Assembly: GCA_965214475.1 (NCBI GenBank)
Contig: OZ243953.1
Coordinates: 1,860,001 to 1,924,000 of the forward strand
Direction: 5' to 3'
Source: SIRX01 sp965214475
GTDB lineage: Bacteria; Actinomycetota; Rubrobacteria; Rubrobacterales; Rubrobacteraceae
Length of the DNA stretch: 64,000 nucleotides
Positions 33,502 through 41,961 of the stretch are shown here, in pieces (position 1 is the stretch's first letter; every line of letters starts with the position of its first letter). The position numbers and the translations under genes are program-made. The notes under the pieces are model-generated. The model was not told the origin of the DNA, searched no databases, and saw only the letters and a list, made by a program, of their open reading frames with translations.

Positions 33502-34125
33502 CTAGCCGGGTAAGATACCCAGCTCGCGGGCCCTGGCAAGGGCTTCCAATTGAGAATGTGCCCCTAAAGCCTGCAGTAGAGAGCGGATATGATTGCGCAC
33601 CGTCGTCTCGGAGAGGTAAAGGTGCTGGCCTATCTCTTTGGCGCTCTTGCCTTTAGATAGCAACTCCAACACTTCCAGTTGCCGGGGAGTGAGCGTCGTC
33701 ACATCCGACCGGCTCAACGCAGAAACGTCCTTGCCTTTCTTGGTTAGCTGGATCAGGCCCTGCGCCATCTCCAGGGTCTCTGGCGTCTTTTGCGAGTCGC
33801 GCAACAGATGCACCAGGTAAGGTCCCTCGTCCGAGTCCACACTGAGGACGCTCACGTTCACCCAACGCTTCTTACGCGAGGGTGTAGCGACCCGCATGTC
33901 GTAGTTGGAGACGGGACGCCCCACTTGCGCCAGACGCATTACCGAACAACCGTAGCTGCAAAAAGGCTCGCCTCCTTCTCTCTCACCCAAAACCGCCTCG
34001 TAGCAACGCCTGCCAGCTATGTCCTCGGCAGAAAATCCCGTAAGAAACTCCGCCTCCTCATCCCAGTAGACGATCCGATAGTCAGGAGCCACCACAAACA
34101 CGGCGTCCCCGGTGCGAGCCTCCAC
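33502..34125 (-). CDS. PAS-LuxR family transcriptional regulator
   Basis: A 207-residue regulator. Residues ~5-110 form a PAS domain (FVVAPDYRIVYWDEEAEFLTGFSAEDIAG) with three cysteines in RRCYEAVLG (C41) and PFCSYGCSVM (C56, C60), which could bind a metal or respond to redox. Residues ~145-205 are a LuxR helix-turn-helix (LTPRQLEVLELLSKGKSAKEIG and SETTVRNHIRSLLQALG). No receiver domain is present, so sensing is through PAS. The GTG start is the only canonical one after the upstream stop in this frame. Operator-like repeats lie just downstream. Confidence 0.87.
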   Translation of the reverse strand: MEARTGDAVFVVAPDYRIVYWDEEAEFLTGFSAEDIAGRRCYEAVLGEREGGEPFCSYGCSVMRLAQVGRPVSNYDMRVATPSRKKRWVNVSVLSVDSDEGPYLVHLLRDSQKTPETLEMAQGLIQLTKKGKDVSALSRSDVTTLTPRQLEVLELLSKGKSAKEIGQHLYLSETTVRNHIRSLLQALGAHSQLEALARARELGILPG

Positions 34126-34292
34126 AAGATTGCGAACCGCTTGAGGAAGCTAAAGTGTATCCACACCGTTTCCCATGCCTGAAATATATACCGAATGCTT
34201 CAAACTAGCCAATCTAAAAAGCGAACAAGGTAACAAACCCACGGGACGATTGTGCACACGCGAAGCAACTCGCGAAACTAAGTTCAAAAGCG

Positions 34293-35114
34293 TTACAAAG
34301 GGCTTTCTCTCTCTGCGTCACGCGAGATTTCGCGCAGTACACTCCCCCGCTCGGTCGCCCCGATCCGGCGCGCCGCAAGTTCCGCGTATCCTTTTTCCAA
34401 CTCCGCCCCTACAAAAAAGCGGTTCAGTTCCTTAGCGGCTACGGCTGTAGTTCCCGAGCCGGCGAACGGATCGAAGCCCAACGCACCTTCTTGTGTCGAG
34501 GCCAGAAGCGCTCGCCGTACGAGCTGCAGGGGTTTCTGGGTCGGGTGGTAGCCGTGATGCTTTTCGGACTTCGGGACCGTGCGTATCCTCCACACGGAAG
34601 AGACCTGCCCGGTGGGGTCTGGGCTGTTTATTAGATCGTAGTTGAAGGTGTGGCGGGCTCCTTTACCTTTACTCGCCCAGAGGATTGTTTCGTGTGAATG
34701 AGTAAAGGTGGTGTGCATAGCGTTCGGGGTGGCATTGGGCTTTTGCCAGATGACATCGTTGATGATCCGGAATCCTAGTTGTTGCAATGCGAAACCCAAG
34801 CTAAAGATGATGTGCTGCGTGCCAGTTACCCAGATGGTTCCGTCCGGCTTTAGGATGCGCCGGGCCGCTTTTATCCAGCGTAGGTTGAACTTGTGGTCTT
34901 CTCGCAGTCCTCCCGAAAGATCCCAGGCTCCTTTGTTCACAGAGGTGAGGCGTCCACTCTTTACGGTTACGCCACCGGTTGAGAGCCGGTAGGGTGGGTC
35001 AGCGAAGATCACATCCACACTCTCGGCGGGCATGATGTTCATTAGCTCAACACAATCCGCACGATAGATCATCGCACCCGGCTCACCGTAGAATTCAAGG
35101 TCTCTCAACTCCAC
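34293..35114 (-). CDS. Orphan DNA methyltransferase (beta class, N6-adenine or N4-cytosine)
   Basis: A 273-residue methyltransferase. The catalytic motif IV is VIFADPPYRLS (~35-45), and the SAM-binding motif I, FDPFAGSGTTAVAAKELNR, comes near the C-terminus, which is the beta-class order. YHPTQKPLQLVRRALLAST is motif X-like. DPPY favours adenine N6 methylation, but cytosine N4 is possible. No restriction enzyme or specificity subunit is adjacent, so it may be a solitary methylase. The GTG at 35114 has TAGAAT 6 nt upstream and no ribosome binding site. An internal ATG at codon 15 is an alternative start. Confidence 0.9.
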   Translation of the reverse strand: MELRDLEFYGEPGAMIYRADCVELMNIMPAESVDVIFADPPYRLSTGGVTVKSGRLTSVNKGAWDLSGGLREDHKFNLRWIKAARRILKPDGTIWVTGTQHIIFSLGFALQQLGFRIINDVIWQKPNATPNAMHTTFTHSHETILWASKGKGARHTFNYDLINSPDPTGQVSSVWRIRTVPKSEKHHGYHPTQKPLQLVRRALLASTQEGALGFDPFAGSGTTAVAAKELNRFFVGAELEKGYAELAARRIGATERGSVLREISRDAERESPL

Positions 35115-35120
35115 GCCGCT

Positions 35121-35126
35121 ATTCTA
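35121..35126 (-). promoter_or_regulatory. -10 element of the methyltransferase gene (leaderless)
   Basis: TAGAAT on the minus strand, 6 nt from the GTG at 35114. The same TAGAAT-N6-GTG arrangement occurs before the polymerase gene at 54261. Confidence 0.45.
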
Positions 35127-35200
35127 AGGGAGCTAGTGGGTGTTCGTCGTGTCTGCGACGGGTATTAAATTGGAACGGTTTTTATACGGAAGGAGATCCG

Positions 35201-35971
35201 ATGCAGCACAAACAGATAAAGGGAGAAGAAGTTCCTTCGATAGGACTCGGTACCTGGCGGCTCTCGGGCGACGCCTGCGCGAAAGCCGTACAGAACGCGC
35301 TATCGCTCGGTTACCGGCATCTCGACACCGCCCAGATGTACGGCAATGAAGAAGACGTGGGAAGGGGAGTTAGCAACTCAAGCGTAGACCGGGAGGAGAT
35401 TTTTCTGGTGACCAAGTTGAGCACCAGCAACTTCACCCACGAGAAAGTACTAAACTCGGCCCGCGAAAGCCTGAAGAAGCTTGGTACGGATTACGTGGAC
35501 CTATTACTGATGCACTGGCCGAACCCTCGCGTGCCCCTGGAAGAGACCCTCGGGGCTATGGTCGGGCTTCAGGAAGAAGGCAGCGTTAAACATATCGGGG
35601 TGAGCAACTTCCCGGCCCCAATGGTCGAAGAGGCTACAGAGTACGCGGAGATCTTCTGTAATCAGGTCGAGTACCATCCCCGCAATCCTCAGGACGACCT
35701 TACCGAACAAGCTAAAGAGCTAGACTACCTGCTCACCGCCTACAGCCCGGTCGCCAAAGGCCGCATCATGGGGGACGCGACTCTTGAAGGGGTCGGTGAA
35801 TCTTACGGCAAGACACCATTCCAGGTGGCTCTACGCTGGCTCGTTCAGCAGGAGAAAATCTGTGCCATCCCCAAAGCTCAGAGCCGTGAACACCAGCAGA
35901 GCAACCTGGACATCTTCGATTTCGAACTCTCTGACGAGGAGATGGAGCTTATCTCCGGGTTGGGTCGTTAG
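35201..35971 (+). CDS. Aldo/keto reductase
   Basis: A 256-residue NADPH-dependent reductase of the 2,5-diketogluconate reductase type. The catalytic tetrad is visible: D and Y in GYRHLDTAQMYGNEEDVG, K in IFLVTKLSTSNF, H in YVDLLLMHWPNP. KHIGVSNFPAPMVEEA and the C-terminal CAIPKAQSREHQQSNLDIFDFELS complete the coenzyme pocket. It is slightly shorter than the usual ~275. The ATG has GGAGATCC upstream. The 3' end overlaps the convergent thioesterase by 4 nt. The physiological substrate is unknown. Confidence 0.92.
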   Translation: MQHKQIKGEEVPSIGLGTWRLSGDACAKAVQNALSLGYRHLDTAQMYGNEEDVGRGVSNSSVDREEIFLVTKLSTSNFTHEKVLNSARESLKKLGTDYVDLLLMHWPNPRVPLEETLGAMVGLQEEGSVKHIGVSNFPAPMVEEATEYAEIFCNQVEYHPRNPQDDLTEQAKELDYLLTAYSPVAKGRIMGDATLEGVGESYGKTPFQVALRWLVQQEKICAIPKAQSREHQQSNLDIFDFELSDEEMELISGLGR

Positions 35972-36444
35972 TCACTGCTCTCAGGGGCAAAGTCCTCTTC
36001 GGGCCGATCCTCCAGCTCTGCGACGGCTGTGAGGAACCACTCGGGGCGGGGACGAACTTCTCCGGCATCGGTGTCGTAGAAGACGTGGGCTATGGAGCCC
36101 TCGGCGACGAGCGTTCCTTTCTCGAAGCTTTCTCCGGTGCGAAGTTCGAAATCCATGGTGTAGGAGCGGTTGCCAACCTTGCGGACGCTGGCGGCGGCGT
36201 ATAGTTCGTCGTCCAGGAAGATCGGGGCTTTGTACCGGACAGTTGCCTCTGCGACAACGTAGCGCACGCCGGGGAAGTCACCCGCTTCGAGACCTTCGAC
36301 TCCCAGTTGGCGGGCCAATTCTCGCCAGTAGGCTACACGGGCGGATTCGAAGAAGCCCAGATGAATCGCGTTGTTTACGTGACCGTAGGGGTCTAGGTCC
36401 TGGTAGCGGACGGCTAATTTCTCTACTGCGGGCGGATTTTTCAA
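35968..36444 (-). CDS. Acyl-CoA thioesterase (4HBT/YbgC-like hotdog fold)
   Basis: A 158-residue single hotdog domain. The catalytic motif is VRYQDLDPYGHVNNAIHLGFFESARVAYW (~12-40), with the nucleophilic Asp in D-x-x-G-H-x-N-N. The rest, TVRYKAPIFLDDELYAAASVRKVGNRSYTMDFELR, is the usual beta sheet. It hydrolyses acyl-CoA or acyl-carrier thioesters. The TTG start has GGAAGGGA upstream. There is no operon partner; it is divergent from the TPR gene at 36531. Confidence 0.9.
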   Translation of the reverse strand: MKNPPAVEKLAVRYQDLDPYGHVNNAIHLGFFESARVAYWRELARQLGVEGLEAGDFPGVRYVVAEATVRYKAPIFLDDELYAAASVRKVGNRSYTMDFELRTGESFEKGTLVAEGSIAHVFYDTDAGEVRPRPEWFLTAVAELEDRPEEDFAPESSD

Positions 36445-36495
36445 AAGAACGTCCCTTCCGGGTCGGGTGTCGTTTCCGGCAGCGAATTGTATCCT

Positions 36496-36524
36496 TTGTC
36501 CGGCGGCTCTATCTGATTTAATCT
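36496..36524 (+). promoter_or_regulatory. Promoter of the TPR protein gene (leaderless)
   Basis: TTGTCC at 36496-36501, a 17-nt spacer and TAATCT at 36519-36524. The ATG at 36531 follows after 6 nt, so the transcript would start at the start codon. Confidence 0.45.
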
Positions 36525-36530
36525 GACTCT

Positions 36531-37874
36531 ATGGAGTATGAGGAGTTTTTGCAGCAGGGCGAGACCCTGGCCGAAGAAGGTCTCGTAGAAGAGGCGCTGT
36601 CGCGCTTCGAGCAGGCGCTGGATGCGGCCCCGGGAAACCCGGAGAGCATCGAGGCCGTGGGCCGGGCACTCCTGAGCTTGGACCGGTTGGACGAGGCCGA
36701 GGCGAGCTTTCAGAACGCGCTAGAACGAGACCCGGAATGGTCCGCGCCGCGGATGGGGCTGGCGATGGTGGCAATGCGCCGGGAAGAACCGTTCAAGGTC
36801 GTCCACCACCTGGAGCGGGCCATCGAAGCCGACCCCGAGCATCCGGACACCTACGTCGAACTCGGCCGCTACTACGGGCTTATGAGGGAGCCGGACCTGG
36901 CCCGCGAGACTTTCGGACGCTGGCTCCGCAGCCGCCCCGAAGACACCGACATGCTCATCAACGCCGGTCTCGTCGCCTTCGACGCCGCAGATTACACCCA
37001 GGCCCTGGATTTCTTCGAGAAAGCCCTGGATAACGCTACCGACAACGAACAAGGAAGCGGCGCACAGACCTTCCGGGCCAACACCCTGGACATGCTGGGA
37101 CGATACCCGGAGGCCGTCACCACCTACGAGGGGGTGATAGAGGAGACGCCGGAATGGTGGGAGGCCCACGCCAATTTGGGCATTTGTCACGCCCGCAACG
37201 AACACTTCGAGGAAGCAGAACTCGCCTTTCGCCGGGGTCTCGAAGACTGTCCCGGCTCGCCGGAGATCCGGGACGAGCTCGCCGCACACTTGCTGGGCAA
37301 GCAGAAAAACCTGGAGGAGGCGCTCAAGCTCTCCGAAGAAGCTGTCGCCCTGGGCCAGGACGAGGTGCGACACCTCTATACCCTGGGTGAAGTGCGGCTG
37401 GCCCTGGAAGACGAAGTCGGGGCCGAAGAAGCCTACCAAGCGGTGCTCGCCATCGACCCGGAAGACCCGAACGCCCACCTTGAGCTCGGCCTCATCCACG
37501 AGCGGCGCGGCGAAGCAACGGAGGCCGAGGAACATTTTATAGAGTCCCTCAAGAGCGACCCCGGCAACCCGCGCTCCCTGTACTCCTACGCGAGCCTCTA
37601 CTACGCCACCGACGACCTCGAAACTGCGGAAGAGCTGTTGGTTCGGGCGCTCGCCATCGACGATGGGTATTCGCCGGCACTCTCGGCGCTCGCCAGTATC
37701 CGGGCCAGGAACGGCGACTACGACTCGTCCCTGGGCTACATTGAAAAGGCCGTCGAAGCCGGCGAGAGCGACGCGGAGCACTTCCGGCGCGCCCTGGAGT
37801 TTGCTCCATTGCGGGACAATCCGAAGTTCCGGCGGTTGATCTCCCGGATGGCATTGGGTGACAGGCAGGATTAA
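36531..37874 (+). CDS. Tetratricopeptide repeat protein
   Basis: A 447-residue protein made almost entirely of TPR units, about eleven or twelve, with the normal 34-residue pattern (for example GLVEEALSRFEQALDAAPGNPESIEAVGRAL at the start and YIEKAVEAGESDAEHFRRALEF at the end). No signal peptide or other domain is visible, so it should be a cytoplasmic scaffold. A small membrane protein gene follows after 3 nt and may be its partner. No ribosome binding site precedes the ATG. Confidence 0.85.
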   Translation: MEYEEFLQQGETLAEEGLVEEALSRFEQALDAAPGNPESIEAVGRALLSLDRLDEAEASFQNALERDPEWSAPRMGLAMVAMRREEPFKVVHHLERAIEADPEHPDTYVELGRYYGLMREPDLARETFGRWLRSRPEDTDMLINAGLVAFDAADYTQALDFFEKALDNATDNEQGSGAQTFRANTLDMLGRYPEAVTTYEGVIEETPEWWEAHANLGICHARNEHFEEAELAFRRGLEDCPGSPEIRDELAAHLLGKQKNLEEALKLSEEAVALGQDEVRHLYTLGEVRLALEDEVGAEEAYQAVLAIDPEDPNAHLELGLIHERRGEATEAEEHFIESLKSDPGNPRSLYSYASLYYATDDLETAEELLVRALAIDDGYSPALSALASIRARNGDYDSSLGYIEKAVEAGESDAEHFRRALEFAPLRDNPKFRRLISRMALGDRQD

Positions 37875-37877
37875 ACC

Positions 37878-38099
37878 GTGTCTTCGGCGTTCGCACTCGG
37901 CATCCTGCTCGCCCTGGGCGGTGTCGGGGGGTTGTTTTTCGGCCTCTACGCCCTCCTGCGCGGCGGACGGGAACAACGGGGCGGCATCGGCCCGATTCCC
38001 GAGCGCGGCATACACCTCGTGGCGGGCATAAGGATGCTGGTGGTCGGGACCCTGGCCCTCGCCGCGGGTGTTTACGTTCTGTGGTCCTCTACCGGCTGA
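37878..38099 (+). CDS. Small two-helix membrane protein
   Basis: A 73-residue protein with two hydrophobic helices (ALGILLALGGVGGLFFGLYALL and MLVVGTLALAAGVYVLW), joined by a basic, glycine-rich loop (RGGREQRGGIGPIPERG). Its family is unknown. The GTG starts 3 nt after the TPR gene, suggesting one operon. The last 11 nt overlap the end of the convergent epimerase gene. Confidence 0.6.
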   Translation: MSSAFALGILLALGGVGGLFFGLYALLRGGREQRGGIGPIPERGIHLVAGIRMLVVGTLALAAGVYVLWSSTG

Positions 38100-39090
38100 C
38101 CTGGCTTCCGGAGCTCTGCTCTCTCCAGCTTTGCAGTAGCTCCCGCTCGAACTCCGGGGAGAAGCCGGCCCGAAGCTCTCCTCCCTGTGGCCTCGAACGG
38201 ACCCAGTCTAAGGTGTCGCGGGCGGTCTTTTCTACCGGACGGAAGCTCAATCCGGCGGCGAGTGCCTCTGAAGAGTCAACCGAATCGAAGGGGATCTGGT
38301 CCTCCGGAAACCACAACGGCCGTTCTTCTTCCGGCACCCCGGAGAGGTTCTCTCTCAAAAACTGCTTTCCGGCCCAGGTTATCTGGGTCTCTCCGGTCTC
38401 CCCACCGCCCGCCCGCCGGCAGGCTTCGAGCACCCGGGCCAGAGAGACTCCGCTACCGGGTCCGACGGTGTTGAACGTACCAGGCTCTTTCTCTCTGAGC
38501 ATCTGTACGGTCCAACGCGCAAGGTCCCGGGCGTCGGTGAACTGGACCTCGCGTTCCGCATGGCCCGGCGCCAAGATCTCCCCTCCCCGGGCGAAACGCA
38601 CCGGCCACCACGAAAAGCGGTCGGTCGGATCTCGGGGACCCACCATAATCCCCGTGCGCGCTATAAAGACTGGTCCCCCGAACTCTTCCTGGACGGCCTC
38701 TTCGCAACGTAGCTTGGCGATGCCCCTTTCTTGCAAAGGGTCACCCTCGCCGGCCCGCCGCAGGGGCGACGTTTCGTCCACGACCGCCGGGCCGTCGGGA
38801 TGGTAGTTAGTGATGCCAGAGATGAAACCGTAAGCCCCGACGTTGCCGGAGAGCAGCCGGGCCGTCTCTCTCACGGCCTCCGGGTCGCTGAAGGTGTCGA
38901 GCACGCCATCCCAGGTGCGGCCCTTTAAGGCATCGAGATCTCTTTCGCGGTCGCCTTGCAACGGTTCCACGCCTGAGAGCGGGGCTTCGCCTTCCCGCGT
39001 AAAAGTGGAGACCTCGTAGCCCGCTTCTACAGCCTCGGCCACCACATGGTAGCCGAGAAAACTCGTTCCGCCTAATACTAGAAGCCTCAC
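38089..39090 (-). CDS. NAD-dependent epimerase/dehydratase-like reductase
   Basis: A 333-residue atypical/extended SDR. The N-terminal Rossmann motif is RLLVLGGTSFLGYHVVAEAVEAGYEV with the G-x-x-G-x-x-G pattern GGTSFLG. The usual Tyr-x3-Lys is not obvious; the equivalent region reads ERGIAKLRCEEAV, like isoflavone-reductase/NmrA-type or RNA-binding-like SDRs. The C-terminal half has FNTVGPGSGVSLARVLEACR, found in nucleoside-sugar epimerase relatives. The substrate is unknown. It starts with GTG 2 nt after the preceding hypothetical gene and is probably cotranscribed with it. Confidence 0.8.
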   Translation of the reverse strand: MRLLVLGGTSFLGYHVVAEAVEAGYEVSTFTREGEAPLSGVEPLQGDRERDLDALKGRTWDGVLDTFSDPEAVRETARLLSGNVGAYGFISGITNYHPDGPAVVDETSPLRRAGEGDPLQERGIAKLRCEEAVQEEFGGPVFIARTGIMVGPRDPTDRFSWWPVRFARGGEILAPGHAEREVQFTDARDLARWTVQMLREKEPGTFNTVGPGSGVSLARVLEACRRAGGGETGETQITWAGKQFLRENLSGVPEEERPLWFPEDQIPFDSVDSSEALAAGLSFRPVEKTARDTLDWVRSRPQGGELRAGFSPEFERELLQSWREQSSGSQVSR

Positions 39091-39092
39091 GC

Positions 39093-39410
39093 TCAGTCTT
39101 TCGGGCGCTCGACCTCTTCACACACCACGTAGTGGACCCGTTCGGCCGGTATGAGCCACACCCTGTTTGCCTGCGCCGAGATCCTCAGCGGCTCGTTGCC
39201 CCGCAGGCTGCTGGAGATCTTGTACAGTGCCTGCTCCGCTTCCTCCTGGCCCTCGTAGACACCGTAAACCATCCGGGGCAGGGCATTGCCAATGTTCGCG
39301 CCGGTGGCGGCGCCGGAGGCACTTTCGGGATCGGCGGCCCGATCTTCTTCGAGCTCCTGCTGCGGATACTCACCGGGGTTCACGAGCCACACCATCACGC
39401 TGTACGCCAT
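39093..39410 (-). CDS. Uncharacterised protein
   Basis: A 105-residue protein I do not recognise. It alternates short beta strands (YSVMVWLVNPG; RISAQANRVWLIPAERVHYVVCEEVE) with an acidic, Ala/Gly-rich linker (residues ~18-45). The ATG has AGGGAGAAG upstream, good support that it is translated. It is followed 2 nt later by the epimerase gene. A palindrome at 39466-39479 is in its promoter region. Confidence 0.6.
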   Translation of the reverse strand: MAYSVMVWLVNPGEYPQQELEEDRAADPESASGAATGANIGNALPRMVYGVYEGQEEAEQALYKISSSLRGNEPLRISAQANRVWLIPAERVHYVVCEEVERPKD

Positions 39411-39465
39411 CTTCTTCTCCCTTGTTCGGGTTACGCAACGGGCTTGAAAGTAACACCTCCACTTT

Positions 39466-39479
39466 ACACTTCAAAGTGT
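39466..39479. promoter_or_regulatory. Operator-like palindrome between divergent genes
   Basis: ACACTT-CA-AAGTGT is a near-perfect 14-bp palindrome in the 212-nt gap between the minus gene starting at 39410 and the plus gene at 39623. Which gene it controls is unclear; I see no adjacent regulator. Confidence 0.35.
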
Positions 39480-39622
39480 TAGCGGTTACTGGTCGCCGCA
39501 GATGAAAAGATTTAATATGCCAAGCTCGGTGTAAAAATTACCATAAGGAAGCAGCGGCACTTCATTGCAGAAAAACCAAGAAAAGTTTTCGAGGGTGAAA
39601 AAGTTTCCAAGGTGAAGATGAG

Positions 39623-40528
39623 GTGAGGGTGCTCGCTAGCGGCGGCACGGGCTTTATCGGGTCGCACGTGGCGGGGCGTCTTGTCTCCGAGGGCCACGAG
39701 GTGGCCGTCGTGGACAACCTCTCCAACGGGCGACTGGAGAACGTACCAGCTGAAGCCAGGTTCTACGAGGCCGATATCCGCGATGATTGCGCGGACGCCT
39801 TTAGAGATTTCAGGCCGGAGGCGCTCTGCCATCATGCGGCACAGGTAAGCGTGAGGCATTCGGTGGAGAACCCTTGTCTGCACGCGGACATCAACCTCGT
39901 CGGCACCGTGCGCCTGTTGCAAGGTTGCGTCGAGTACGGGGTGCGGAAGGTGGTATTCGCCTCTACCGGAGGCGCTATCTACGGCGAACAGGAAAGTTTC
40001 CCGGCACGGGAGGAGCACCCGCAGCGTCCAGTCTCGCCCTACGGGCTCTCCAAGCTGGCCGCCGAGCGCTACCTGGACTATTATTGCGCGCACCACCACC
40101 TGCTCGGGGTGGTGCTCCGCTACGCTAACGTCTACGGTCCCCGTCAAGACCCTCACGGTGAAGCCGGGGTCGTGGCGATCTTCTGCAAAGATCTAACCCT
40201 GGGCAACACCTCCACGATAAACGGTACCGGCGAACAGACCCGCGACTACGTATATGTTGAAGATGTGGTCCACGCCAACGTTCTAGCCCTTGCAAACGAC
40301 ACTCCCTCAGGAATCTACAACGTAGGGACCGGAATCGAGACCAGCGTCAACGAGCTCCACCGCTTGCTGAGAGAAACCTCCGGCAAGAGCTTACCAGCCC
40401 GGCACGGCACGGCCAAAGTCGGGGAACAGGCCCGTAGCTCGGTAGACCCCACCCGCCTCGGCTGGCGGCCGCGAACCGGGCTGATAGACAGTTTGCACAA
40501 GACCCTCCACTATTTGGGCATGGTTTAG
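39623..40528 (+). CDS. NAD-dependent sugar epimerase (UDP-glucose 4-epimerase-like)
   Basis: A 301-residue extended SDR. The Rossmann motif is RVLASGGTGFIGSHVAGRLVSEGHEV. A catalytic YGLSK (Tyr-x3-Lys) follows in RPVSPYGLSKLAAERYLDYY, after ASTGGAIYG with the catalytic Ser/Thr. VLRYANVYGPRQDPHGEAGVVAIF and GTGEQTRDYVYVEDVVHANVLAL are the substrate-side motifs of GalE-type epimerases. It probably interconverts UDP-hexoses for glycan synthesis. The GTG start has GGTGAAGATGAG upstream. It precedes the inositol/YcaO operon by 161 nt but is likely a separate unit. Confidence 0.9.
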   Translation: MRVLASGGTGFIGSHVAGRLVSEGHEVAVVDNLSNGRLENVPAEARFYEADIRDDCADAFRDFRPEALCHHAAQVSVRHSVENPCLHADINLVGTVRLLQGCVEYGVRKVVFASTGGAIYGEQESFPAREEHPQRPVSPYGLSKLAAERYLDYYCAHHHLLGVVLRYANVYGPRQDPHGEAGVVAIFCKDLTLGNTSTINGTGEQTRDYVYVEDVVHANVLALANDTPSGIYNVGTGIETSVNELHRLLRETSGKSLPARHGTAKVGEQARSSVDPTRLGWRPRTGLIDSLHKTLHYLGMV

Positions 40529-40689
40529 GTCTCTAGAAGATTTTGATACACTTCTCACAAAACTCGTGTGGAATTTCTCTAGTAGGGTTTTCACGCACAG
40601 TTTTTGTTCAAGAGGTCTCGTAGAGTGTGCTCGCTGTGGCTGAACTGCTGGCCCACATGCTGCCTACAGAGTCTTCGTTTGGAGGAAAT

Positions 40690-41961
40690 GTGCAGAGTTC
40701 GAGTGTAGAGAATCGTCGCCTGGGTGTAGCGGTCGTAGGTTTGGGGGGCGCAGTCGCGAGCACCGCGGCGGCGGGTGTAGAGCTGATCCGCCAGGGAGCA
40801 ACCGGCACGGACGGTCTGCCGCTCGCTGGCCTCGAAGCGCTCGTTCCCTACGAAAACTTGGTCTTCGAGGGCTGGGACCTCTGCGGGGACGACTTGGCGA
40901 GCGCCGTCGCTTCCCACGGTATCTTGCCCGCTGACCAGCTACAAGCCGCAAAACCGGCGCTCGTAAACATTCGGCCCTGGCCCGCCGTGGTCAACCCCGG
41001 GTTCTGCCGCAACGCCTCCGGCACCCACTGTGTCAGCGCGGACGACCATCGGGGGCGCACGGAGATCATCCGGGAAGACTTGCGGCGGTTCAGGGAAGAG
41101 AACGACCTAGACGGCGTCGTGCTCGTGAACCTCGCCTCGGTGGAGCGCACCGGAGACCCAGACTCACCCGCGCTCGCCTCGGTGGAGGCTTTCGAAAGGG
41201 GCCTGGACGAGGAAGACCCGGACATCAGCCCGGCGATGCTCTACGCTTACGCCGCGATTATGGAGGGCGTGCCCTACATCAACTTTACGCCGAGCGTCGC
41301 CGCGGACACGCCGGCGCTTACGGAGCTGGCCCGCCGGGAGGGCGTGCCGGTGGCCGGCAAAGACGGCAAGACAGGGCAGACCATGATCAAGACGGTCCTG
41401 GCCCCGGCTTTCCGGTCGCGGGCGCTGCGGGTTGACGGCTGGTTCTCGACTAACATCCTCGGCAACGGCGACGGTCACATACTCTCGGACCCGGACTCCC
41501 TGGCCTCGAAGATAGACACCAAAGGCTCCGTCCTGGACGACATGCTGGGCTACGAGGTGCCGGACCACATCGTGAACATCAACTATTATCGACCCCGCGG
41601 CGACGATAAGGAAGCCTGGGACAACGTAGACCTCACCGGCTTTCTGGGGCAGCGGATGCAGATCAAGGTAAACTTTTTGTGTAGCGACTCCGCACTGGCC
41701 GCCCCGTTGGTCCTGGATCTCGCGCGCCTCGCAGACCTCGCCAAACTACGCGGCGACTCCGGCGCCCAGGAACAGTTCGGCCTGTTCTTCAAAGCCCCGA
41801 TGGTGCGGGAGCCGGGCTCCCGCACCGAACACGCCTTCCACGCCCAGGAAGACGCGCTCTTCTCCTGGCTCAAAGACGAAACCCACATAAACGGCAATGG
41901 TAAGATCAACGGGAAGGTCAACGTTACCGTTGAAGGCGAGGCCAGCAGGGAAAGCCGGTAG
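40690..41961 (+). CDS. ino1: Inositol-3-phosphate synthase (actinobacterial/archaeal type)
   Basis: A 423-residue NAD-dependent enzyme turning glucose-6-phosphate into 1L-myo-inositol-1-phosphate. The Rossmann motif is LGVAVVGLGGAVASTAAAG; the catalytic core is PVAGKDGKTGQTMIKTVLAP with RVDGWFSTNILGNGDG, diagnostic of the family. KVNFLCSDSALAAPLVLDLARL follows. I choose the GTG at 40690 because GGAGG lies 4 nt upstream; the frame is open to 40627. The C-terminal ~35 residues (INGNGKINGKVNVTVEGEA) are a low-complexity tail. It is the first gene of a nine-gene operon and provides the inositol phosphate for it. Confidence 0.92.
   Translation: MQSSSVENRRLGVAVVGLGGAVASTAAAGVELIRQGATGTDGLPLAGLEALVPYENLVFEGWDLCGDDLASAVASHGILPADQLQAAKPALVNIRPWPAVVNPGFCRNASGTHCVSADDHRGRTEIIREDLRRFREENDLDGVVLVNLASVERTGDPDSPALASVEAFERGLDEEDPDISPAMLYAYAAIMEGVPYINFTPSVAADTPALTELARREGVPVAGKDGKTGQTMIKTVLAPAFRSRALRVDGWFSTNILGNGDGHILSDPDSLASKIDTKGSVLDDMLGYEVPDHIVNINYYRPRGDDKEAWDNVDLTGFLGQRMQIKVNFLCSDSALAAPLVLDLARLADLAKLRGDSGAQEQFGLFFKAPMVREPGSRTEHAFHAQEDALFSWLKDETHINGNGKINGKVNVTVEGEASRESR

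Noticed and set aside
40627..40689. Longer N-terminus of inositol-3-phosphate synthase.
   Set aside because: No ribosome binding site before 40627, while GGAGG directly precedes the GTG at 40690 and the family usually begins close to the Rossmann motif.
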